Assembly: GCA_024689165.1 (NCBI GenBank)
Contig: JAILDS010000278.1
Span: 1-11,264 of the forward strand
Length of the DNA stretch: 11,264 nucleotides
Reading direction: 5' to 3'
Source: Clostridia bacterium
Lineage (GTDB): Bacteria; Bacillota; Clostridia; Oscillospirales; Acutalibacteraceae
The position numbers and the translations under genes are program-made. Each line of letters starts with the position of its first letter. Position 1 is the stretch's first letter. The notes beneath the pieces are model-generated. The model saw nothing but the letters and a program-made list of their open reading frames with translations, searched no databases and was not told the origin of the DNA. Below are positions 1-5,516 of this stretch, in pieces.

Positions 1-32
1 ACATTCTTCCGGACACAGTAATGAGGTGACAC

Positions 33-1199
33 ATGAAACCGCTTCGCGCCGTGCGTTCTTTCTTCTCGGGTATGGATCACGTTCAGCTTCTGCTGTGCGC
101 CGCTTGTTCGGCGTTCGGCGTGCTGATCGTGTCTTCCGTCACCCGTTCCGAGATCGCCGAAGGCGCGATAATGAGCCGCGACGCGAGGACGATGCTAATC
201 GCCGTCGCCCTCGGAGCATTCGCGGCAGTTATAATCTCTGTTATAGACTACTCCGTCATCTGCAGACTGTGGCCCGTTATCGCCGCAGGCTGTCTCGGGC
301 TGATGGCCGCGGTGTTCCTGTTCGGCGTGGGTCCCAATGAACGGCAGGACGCGAAAACATGGCTGGCCTTCGGGCCGATCTATTTCCAGCCCTCGGAGCT
401 TCTGAAAATAGGCTTCGCCGTGACCTACGCGGTCCATCTTGAACGCGTCAGAGACACTCTCAACCGGCCGCTGACGGTACTGCTCCTGCTCATCCACGCC
501 GCCGTGCCCGCTGTGATAGTCCTTCGATCCGGCGACATGGGCAGCGCGCTGATATTCCTTGCAATGGCTCTGGTCATGCTCTTCTTCTCGGGTCTGCGGG
601 CGGCTTACTTCGCCGGTTTCGCGGCGGCGGCCGCAGCCGCCGCACCGGTAGCGTGGCGTTACGTGCTCAAGGACCTTCAGAAAGAACGGATCCTCGGGCT
701 GATCTATCCCGACAGGTACGAGGACATCATGTATCAGCAGCAGCACGGGATGACCGCGCTGACCTCCGGCGGTTTTACGGGCAAGGGTCTGTTCCGTTCG
801 ACTCTGACAAGCGACGGTTACGTGCCCGAGAGCGAGAACGACATGGTCTTTACCGCCGTCGGCGAGGAGCTCGGCGTGCTCGGATGCGCGCTGGCGATCG
901 CGCTGCTGTTCTTCGTGGTTTTCCGCATTTTTTCCACCGCGTCGAAATGCTCCGGCGCGGAAGGGCGGATAATGTGCTGCGGCGTGGGCGCCTTCATTGC
1001 CGCCCAGTCGGTCATCAATATCGGGATGTGCCTCAGGATACTGCCGGTCATCGGCATCACGCTGCCCTTCTTTTCCGCGGGAGGCTCCTCGAACCTCTGC
1101 GTGTGGCTCGGGATAGGCCTCGTCCTGTCCGTCAGGCGGTACAGCTCGCTCAAGGGCGCAAAAAGCTTCAGACTGGGGTTCATCACCGAGGCTGACTGA
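33..1199 (+). CDS. rodA: SEDS-family peptidoglycan glycosyltransferase, RodA/FtsW type
   Basis: Polytopic membrane enzyme of 388 residues that polymerises lipid II into glycan strands with a class B penicillin-binding protein. About ten hydrophobic segments are visible (first near residues 17-35, last near 353-367). Family landmarks: a QPSE motif at residues 119-122 followed by K125; a DMGSA block at 168-172, where most relatives have PDLGTA; and END-MVF-VGEELG at 268-281, whose D270 matches in position the essential extracellular Asp of RodA (D262 in E. coli). A C-terminal LPVIGITLPF-GGSS block lies near 337-353. Length fits RodA, and RodA rather than FtsW or SpoVE is the likelier call, but motifs alone do not separate them. 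The start is set by GAGGTGA at 23-29, three bases before ATG. The alanine run at about 197-204 lies in a membrane segment. The last codons and stop fall in a small 6-bp inverted repeat (1188-1205). metF follows after 41 bases with no promoter seen, so cotranscription is possible. Family membership is firm; the symbol is an inference. Confidence 0.9.
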   Translation: MKPLRAVRSFFSGMDHVQLLLCAACSAFGVLIVSSVTRSEIAEGAIMSRDARTMLIAVALGAFAAVIISVIDYSVICRLWPVIAAGCLGLMAAVFLFGVGPNERQDAKTWLAFGPIYFQPSELLKIGFAVTYAVHLERVRDTLNRPLTVLLLLIHAAVPAVIVLRSGDMGSALIFLAMALVMLFFSGLRAAYFAGFAAAAAAAAPVAWRYVLKDLQKERILGLIYPDRYEDIMYQQQHGMTALTSGGFTGKGLFRSTLTSDGYVPESENDMVFTAVGEELGVLGCALAIALLFFVVFRIFSTASKCSGAEGRIMCCGVGAFIAAQSVINIGMCLRILPVIGITLPFFSAGGSSNLCVWLGIGLVLSVRRYSSLKGAKSFRLGFITEAD

Positions 1200-1240
1200 A
1201 GCCTCAGGCAAAAACAAACGTGATTAAGGCGGTTTGACAA

Positions 1241-2113
1241 ATGAAGATTTCAGATCTCATAGTTTCCGGCGTCCCCTCCGTTTCTTTTGAGGTATTCCCT
1301 CCGAAGACGAGCGACAGGTTCGAATCGGTCGCCTCCGCTGTTGAAAAGATCGCCGCGCTGAAGCCGAATTTCATGTCCGTAACATACGGCGCGGGAGGCG
1401 GCACTAGCGAATATACGCTTGACCTCGCGGAAAAGATACGCGAGCAGTACGGCGTCGAGAGCCTTGCGCACCTGACATGCGTTTCCTCTTCAAAAGAGAC
1501 CGTCAGGGAAAGGATCGCCGCAATTAAAAACGCCGGGATCGAAAACGTGATGGCTCTTCGCGGGGACCTTACTCCGGAGCTTGAAAAAACAGACCGCTCC
1601 ACCTGGGCCTACGCTCACGCAACCGAGCTTATAGCCGACATCAAGGAGCTCGCCCCCGATATGTGTGTCGGCGCGGCGTGCTATCCGGAGGTCCACCCGG
1701 AGAGCGAAAACCAGAAGGACGACATTTTTTATCTGAAAAAAAAGGTCGAAGCCGGAGCGGACTTTTTCACGACGCAGATGTTCTTCGACAACTCGCTGCT
1801 GTACAACTTTCTGTATAAGATACGCGAAGCCGGCATAACGGTCCCCGTCGTTGCGGGAGTCATGCCCATAACCTCCGCCGGGCAGGTCGAGCGCGCGATA
1901 AAGCTCTCGGGCTCGTTCATGCCCCGCCGCTTCGTATCTCTTGTTGACGCGTTCGGGCCGAACCCGGCAGCTATGAAACAGGCCGGCATCGTATACGCCG
2001 CAGACCAGATAATCGATCTTTTCGCAAACGGAGTGAACAACGTCCACGTATACACCATGAACAAGCCCGACGTGGCCGCCGGGATACTCTCCCTCGTCCG
2101 GGAAATGCTCTGA
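1241..2113 (+). CDS. metF: 5,10-methylenetetrahydrofolate reductase MetF
   Basis: Cytosolic FAD enzyme that reduces 5,10-methylene-THF to 5-methyl-THF, the methyl donor for MetH encoded downstream. The protein has 290 residues, close to the bacterial single-domain norm of about 290-300, and forms one TIM barrel. Signature stretches are SFEVFPPK at 15-22, where E17 matches the catalytic Glu of E. coli MetF (E28); SVTYGAGGG near 46-54; ALRGDL at 105-110, where D109 matches D120; the ACYPEVHPES block near 146-155; and TTQMFFD at 177-183. An AAGGCGG SD lies at 1226-1232, eight bases before ATG. The stop is six bases before the next start and in the same frame, so the two genes are tightly coupled. 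The 41-base leader is too short for a SAM or cobalamin riboswitch, so any such control would have to lie upstream of the window or act on the rodA transcript. No MetV-type partner is seen, which suggests the E. coli-like NAD(P)H form rather than the acetogen type. Confidence 0.96.
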   Translation: MKISDLIVSGVPSVSFEVFPPKTSDRFESVASAVEKIAALKPNFMSVTYGAGGGTSEYTLDLAEKIREQYGVESLAHLTCVSSSKETVRERIAAIKNAGIENVMALRGDLTPELEKTDRSTWAYAHATELIADIKELAPDMCVGAACYPEVHPESENQKDDIFYLKKKVEAGADFFTTQMFFDNSLLYNFLYKIREAGITVPVVAGVMPITSAGQVERAIKLSGSFMPRRFVSLVDAFGPNPAAMKQAGIVYAADQIIDLFANGVNNVHVYTMNKPDVAAGILSLVREML

Positions 2114-2119
2114 GCGGAG
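2114..2119 (+). promoter_or_regulatory. ribosome binding site abutting the start of the activation-domain gene
   Basis: The only purine-rich match before ATG 2120 is GCGGAG at 2114-2119, which touches the start codon with no spacer. This is too close for normal SD pairing at that ATG. The upstream frame is closed at once by the metF stop (2111-2113), so no earlier start exists. Translation probably relies on reinitiation by ribosomes ending metF six bases earlier. A later start, such as GTG at 2168, lacks a better site. Inference from sequence only. Confidence 0.4.
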
Positions 2120-2716
2120 ATGGCGTTCTATTTTACCTGCAAGGCTCCGGAAGTAAACCTCTCCGAGGTGCTCAGATACAGCCGGCAGAAAAAGAACGAT
2201 GAAACGGTCGTTTTTACAAAAGAATGTATTTCAAAAGCGAACGGGGCCGTTTCTTTTTCTGCGGTATGGGACGTTTTCGATATCACCGTTTCGGGCGGCG
2301 TTACCGATCTCGGCCCGTTTTCGGCCGAAAGCGCTTCGCTTGCGAAGATGCTCTGTGATTATTCCCGCTGCGTGGTATTTGCAGCGACGATAGGCGCGGA
2401 TTTCGACCGTCTTACGTCGCTTTACGAAAGGAAGTCCCCCGGTACAGCCGTCGTTCTGCACGGATACGGTGCGGAACGGGTAGAGTCTCTCTGCGACGAG
2501 CTGTGCGGGGAACTTGAAAAACGCTTCGGAAAGATCTCGCCGCGGTTTTCACCCGGCTACGGCGATCTTCCGCTCGGGACGCAGACGGATATTTTCAGAA
2601 TCCTTTCTCCGGAAAAAATAGGCCTTTTTCTCAACAGCTCGCTGCTCATGTCACCGTCGAAATCCGTCACGGCGTTCGTGGGCGTATCGCCGGCAGATAC
2701 TTCAGCCTCCCGCTGA
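2120..2716 (+). CDS. stand-alone methionine synthase activation-domain protein
   Basis: A 198-residue protein matching the vitamin B12-dependent methionine synthase activation domain, which in E. coli is the C-terminal module of MetH. That module binds S-adenosylmethionine and remethylates cob(II)alamin when the cofactor is oxidised. The telling block is R-F-S-P-G-Y at 142-147, in which R142 and Y147 have the spacing of the SAM-binding Arg/Tyr pair in the E. coli RPAPGY motif (R1134, Y1139). It is followed by GTQTDIFRIL, and a SLLMSPSKSVTAFVG stretch stands where E. coli has AMWPGASVSGW. HGYGAERVE near 114-122 resembles the helix carrying another ligand-side Glu. The gene lies between metF and a metH that lacks this module, so it almost certainly serves MetH in trans, as in other split systems such as Thermotoga. 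It is shorter than the roughly 330-residue E. coli domain. No signal peptide or membrane segment is seen, so it is cytosolic. Electron donor and direct contact with MetH are not shown by the sequence. Confidence 0.88.
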   Translation: MAFYFTCKAPEVNLSEVLRYSRQKKNDETVVFTKECISKANGAVSFSAVWDVFDITVSGGVTDLGPFSAESASLAKMLCDYSRCVVFAATIGADFDRLTSLYERKSPGTAVVLHGYGAERVESLCDELCGELEKRFGKISPRFSPGYGDLPLGTQTDIFRILSPEKIGLFLNSSLLMSPSKSVTAFVGVSPADTSASR

Positions 2717-2731
2717 TTTTGGAGGGTTTTC

Positions 2732-5134
2732 ATGTCGCTTTACGAAAAGCTCAAAAACGAGATAATCCTTCTGGACGGTTCCATGGGAACGATGCTCCGT
2801 TCCGAAAAGCTGAAGCCCGGCTCCCCGCCGGAGCTTCTGAACATATCCGACCCGGACGCGGTCTGCGCAGTTCACAGGGCGTATTTTGACGCGGGCAGCG
2901 ACGTCGTTCTTGCAAACACCTTCGGCGCGAACGGTCTGAAATTCGGGCAAACCGAGCTCGAAGCCGTCGTAGAGGCCGCCGCCGACTGCGCAAGACGCGC
3001 CGCGCGCGATTCTTTTTCTGCACGCGAAAAGTTCGTCGCCCTCGACATCGGGCCGACGGGGAAGATGCTGTCCCCTCTCGGCGAGCTCGATTTTGAGGAC
3101 GCGGTCTCGGCTTTCGCGGCAACCGCAAGGCTTGCCGAAAAATACGGCTTCGACCTCGTTTTCATCGAGACCATGACCGACATCCATGAAACGAAGGCGG
3201 CTCTTCTCGCTGCGAAGGAGAACTGCGGGCTGCCGGTTTTCGTTTCCAACGCGTACTCCGAGGGCGGGCGTCTCATCTCGGGCGCGACGCCCGGCGCCGT
3301 AGCCGCCGTGTGCGAGGCGATGGGCGCCGACGCCATAGGCGTGAACTGCTCCTTCGGCCCGCAGGCGCTCCTGCCCGTCGCGGAGCGGCTGCTTGAGGTC
3401 TGCTCAGTCCCCGTGATGCTCAAGCCGAACGCGGGACTTCCGAAGACCGTGGGCAAAAAGACCGTTTACGACGTATCGCCTGCCGAATTCAACTCAGTGA
3501 TGAAAAAAGCGCTTGACGCAGGCGTTCGCCTCGTCGGAGGCTGCTGCGGCACGACCCCGGAGTTCATACGTCTTCTCAGAAAAGAGGTCGATTCGGCTTC
3601 GCCCAAACCGGTGACCGAAAAAAGGCTGACCGTCGTAACGTCGTACTCCTCGGAGACGTATTTCGGCAAAAGACCCGTCCTGATCGGCGAAAGGATTAAC
3701 CCGACAGGGAAAAAGCGGCTGCGCGAGGCGATAGAAAAAAATGATACGGACTATATCCTCGACCTCGTGTTCGAGCAGCAGGACGCAGGCGCAGACGTGC
3801 TCGACGTCAACGTCGGAGTTCCCGGCTGCGACGAAAGGTCTTTGCTCTGCGATCTCGTGCCCGAGATACAGTCCGTGTGTTCCCTGCCGCTGCAGATAGA
3901 CTCCGCGGACCCGGCGGCGCTCGAGGCCGCCGTCAGGATATACAACGGCAAGCCCCTGATAAATTCCGTCAACGCCAAGCCGGAATCCATGGCGGCGGTA
4001 TTCCCGATCGTCAAAAAATACGGAGCCGCCGTCGTCTGCCTGACGCTCGACGGTTCCGGCATCCCGGACACGGCGGAGGGAAGGGTCGCGCTCGCTATGA
4101 AAATACGTGACAAGGCCGCCGAATACGGAATAGGCGAAAACGACCTTATCTTCGACCCTCTCGCTCTGACCGCCGCTTCCGGCGACAAGGCAGTCAAGAT
4201 CTCGCTCGACGCGGTTTCGAAGCTCCACGCTCTCGGGCTGAAGACCTCGCTTGGCGTATCGAACTTCTCCTTCGGTCTGCCCGACAGGGAGCGCTTCAAC
4301 GCCTTCGCTCTTACCGCGGCTCTTGCGGGGGGGCTAGACGCGGCGATTGCCAACCCGTGCAGCGCCGAGATCATGCGCGCGTGGAAGACCTTCTCCGTTA
4401 TCGCGGGGCAGGATGAGGGCTGCGCCGGGTACACGGAAATGTGCATGGAGCTGAAGGACTCCGCGACGGCGGAGCCTCAACGCCCGCTTGCGCCTCTGGC
4501 TGCCGCGGATAAGGCCCCGGGCCGCCCTGTTTCGGCTCTTGAGACGGCGGTATACAACGGGGCCGCCGATCAGGCCGGCGCCGAGGCACGACGGCTGCTG
4601 TCGGACATGCCTCCGCTCGAGATCGTCAACGGCTGTCTGATACCCGCTCTCGACAGGGTCGGGAAGGACTACGAAACGGGGCGCGTGTTCCTGCCGAAGC
4701 TCCTCATGGCGGCGCAGGCGGCGCAGGCGGCTTTTGCCGAGATCAAAAAGGCCCTGCCAGAAAAATCGTCAAAAGACGGGACCGGAGTCATCATATGCAC
4801 CGTCGAGGGCGACATACACGACATAGGCAAGAACATCGTCAGGCTGCTGCTCGATAACTACGGGTTCGACGTTATAGATCTGGGGCGCGACGTGAAGCCG
4901 GACGAGGTGCTTGAAGCGGCGAAGAGGACCGGCGCGAGGATCGTCGGCCTGTCCGCTCTCATGACGACTACCCTGCCCGCAATGGAAAAAACCGTCAGAC
5001 TGCTGGCCTCCGAGCTGCCCGAATGCCGGGTGATCGTCGGCGGCGCCGTGCTTACAAAAGAATACGCCGACAGGATCGGAGCGCTCTATGCAGCTGACGC
5101 GATGGAGACCGTCCGTCTTGCAAAAGCTCTTTGA
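2732..5134 (+). CDS. metH: cobalamin-dependent methionine synthase MetH lacking the activation domain
   Basis: Transfers the methyl group of 5-methyl-THF to homocysteine through methylcobalamin. Modules in order: homocysteine S-methyltransferase barrel (about 1-290, LLDGSMGTM near the start), with zinc-ligand cysteines C206 (GVNCSFGP) and C271/C272 (GGCCGTTP), the positions expected from Thermotoga MetH; pterin-binding barrel (about 315-555, opening with IGERINPTGKKR from 318); an Ala/Pro-rich linker (about 575-597); a helical B12 cap (about 600-680); and a Rossmann cobalamin domain (about 690-800). The last has the DxHxxG motif D694-I-H696-D-I-G699, where H696 is the lower cobalt ligand, and S741-x-L743. 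It ends at residue 800, where E. coli MetH (1227) continues into the activation domain. That part is the separate gene just upstream. The SD GGAGGG at 2721-2726 sits five bases before ATG, with a 15-base gap to the preceding stop. No frameshift or missing ligand was found, so this is a natural split form rather than a truncation. Confidence 0.97.
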   Translation: MSLYEKLKNEIILLDGSMGTMLRSEKLKPGSPPELLNISDPDAVCAVHRAYFDAGSDVVLANTFGANGLKFGQTELEAVVEAAADCARRAARDSFSAREKFVALDIGPTGKMLSPLGELDFEDAVSAFAATARLAEKYGFDLVFIETMTDIHETKAALLAAKENCGLPVFVSNAYSEGGRLISGATPGAVAAVCEAMGADAIGVNCSFGPQALLPVAERLLEVCSVPVMLKPNAGLPKTVGKKTVYDVSPAEFNSVMKKALDAGVRLVGGCCGTTPEFIRLLRKEVDSASPKPVTEKRLTVVTSYSSETYFGKRPVLIGERINPTGKKRLREAIEKNDTDYILDLVFEQQDAGADVLDVNVGVPGCDERSLLCDLVPEIQSVCSLPLQIDSADPAALEAAVRIYNGKPLINSVNAKPESMAAVFPIVKKYGAAVVCLTLDGSGIPDTAEGRVALAMKIRDKAAEYGIGENDLIFDPLALTAASGDKAVKISLDAVSKLHALGLKTSLGVSNFSFGLPDRERFNAFALTAALAGGLDAAIANPCSAEIMRAWKTFSVIAGQDEGCAGYTEMCMELKDSATAEPQRPLAPLAAADKAPGRPVSALETAVYNGAADQAGAEARRLLSDMPPLEIVNGCLIPALDRVGKDYETGRVFLPKLLMAAQAAQAAFAEIKKALPEKSSKDGTGVIICTVEGDIHDIGKNIVRLLLDNYGFDVIDLGRDVKPDEVLEAAKRTGARIVGLSALMTTTLPAMEKTVRLLASELPECRVIVGGAVLTKEYADRIGALYAADAMETVRLAKAL

Positions 5135-5196
5135 GCGGAAAATATGTCGGAATTATGTTTGATATTTGTAAAAGTTCTAAAAAATGGTAAAGGTAC

Positions 5197-5225
5197 TTGA
5201 ATTCTGCGTCCCGGCATGATAAACT
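5197..5225 (+). promoter_or_regulatory. candidate sigma-A promoter (extended -10) for the small protein
   Basis: TTGAAT (5197-5202) and TAAACT (5220-5225) are separated by 17 bases. A TG at 5217-5218, one base before the -10, makes an extended -10 element. Each hexamer matches consensus at four of six bases. The predicted start near 5232 would leave a leader of about 24 bases that includes the SD at 5244-5250. The surrounding gap after metH is clearly AT-richer than the genes. No metH terminator is seen upstream. Confidence 0.5.
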
Positions 5226-5243
5226 GTGCCCGAAAGCGAATGT

Positions 5244-5250
5244 GAGGTGA
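5244..5250 (+). promoter_or_regulatory. strong ribosome binding site fixing the small-protein start
   Basis: GAGGTGA is placed five bases before ATG 5256. The same heptamer precedes rodA at 23-29. It argues that translation begins at 5256 rather than at the in-frame ATG 5226, which has no SD and would lie upstream of, or on, the predicted transcription start. Confidence 0.7.
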
Positions 5251-5255
5251 ATTTC

Positions 5256-5417
5256 ATGGTATTTAATATGCCCGCGCTTATTAAGTTCATAGTCAATCTT
5301 TTCAAGTTCATAGCCAAGCTCTTCAAAAGGTCCGGCGTGGATACTCCCGAGGTCAGCAACGAGATCCTTTCCAAGGTTGACGACGCCGTTGTCGGCTGGC
5401 TTGACAGCATCGAATAA
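5256..5417 (+). CDS. 53-residue amphipathic small protein of unknown function
   Basis: I do not recognise a family. The N-terminal half is a cationic amphipathic helix made of two near-identical heptads, KFIVNLF and KFIAKLF, followed by KRSG. The second half, after a VDTPEV turn, is acidic and looks like a second helix (NEILSKVDDAVVGWLDSIE) holding the only Trp. There is no signal peptide, no cysteine and no true membrane-spanning stretch. The first helix has Lys on one face and Phe/Ile/Leu on the other, as in peptides that lie on the membrane surface. The gene has a strong SD, its own candidate promoter and a terminator about 70 bases downstream, so it appears monocistronic. Met5 (5268) is an alternative start without its own SD. 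It could be a membrane-binding regulator, a peptide toxin or bacteriocin-like molecule, or a small structural protein; the sequence does not choose. Confidence is that it is a real gene, not in any function. Confidence 0.65.
   Translation: MVFNMPALIKFIVNLFKFIAKLFKRSGVDTPEVSNEILSKVDDAVVGWLDSIE
5283..5324 (+). repeat. tandem 21-bp duplication (two copies) inside the small protein
   Basis: Copies at 5283-5303 and 5304-5324 start with the same ten bases, AAGTTCATAG, and differ at only 3 of 21 positions. Each unit is exactly seven codons and encodes KFI-x-x-LF, so the duplication extends the helix by one heptad (two turns) without changing frame. Confidence 0.85.
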
Positions 5418-5489
5418 TCTTTTTGTTACGCTGAATAGTTTTTCTCGCGCGATCATATTGTCGGTTGCGTTTGTTAAGTGATGACTTTT

Positions 5490-5512
5490 ACCGGCTTTTT
5501 GCCGGTTTTTTT
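5490..5512 (+). terminator. Rho-independent terminator
   Basis: ACCGGC (5490-5495), loop TTTTT, GCCGGT (5501-5506), then an unbroken T run to 5512. The six-base-pair stem is perfect, with four G-C pairs in the core. It closes the small-protein transcript. It ends only about four bases before the U32 start codon at 5517, so the U32 gene must be reached by read-through or by a promoter that places this hairpin in its leader. Confidence 0.85.
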
Positions 5513-5516
5513 GATT

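Noticed and set aside
1..29. Possible tails of an upstream gene: TAA at 19-21 in frame 1 or TGA at 27-29 in frame 3.
   Set aside because: Six to eight codons cannot identify a gene or choose the frame. In many Clostridia minE precedes rodA, but nothing here proves that.
1188..1205. Inverted repeat GAGGCT-N6-AGCCTC around the rodA stop, as a terminator.
   Set aside because: The stem is only six pairs, contains the stop codon in its loop, and is not followed by a T run on either strand.
195..1217. Long minus-strand frame of 340 codons opposite rodA.
   Set aside because: The plus strand encodes a clear membrane enzyme with family motifs. The antisense product is rich in charged residues with no recognisable domain, as expected from a GC-rich codon-position shadow.
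4709..4735. Short GC-rich direct repeat (GCGGCGCAG units) in metH.
   Set aside because: It encodes an AAQAAQ helix segment of the B12 cap and is explained by alanine codon use.
5144..5200. An 18-codon frame starting at ATG 5144 just after metH, as a leader peptide.
   Set aside because: No good SD, no residue run suggesting attenuation, and it overlaps the -35 of the small-protein promoter.
5226..5255. In-frame upstream ATG adding ten residues to the small protein.
   Set aside because: It lacks an SD and starts at or before the predicted transcript start, whereas ATG 5256 has GAGGTGA at ideal spacing.
5431..5459. CTGAAT-N17-CATATT as a promoter for the U32 gene.
   Set aside because: Only three of six and four of six matches, with no extended -10. 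Too weak to annotate.
5478..5516. Longer start for the U32 protein, adding 13 residues.
   Set aside because: Those codons are the terminator hairpin and T run themselves, and family members begin at the EILAPVGS stretch. Kept only as an alternative in the findings.
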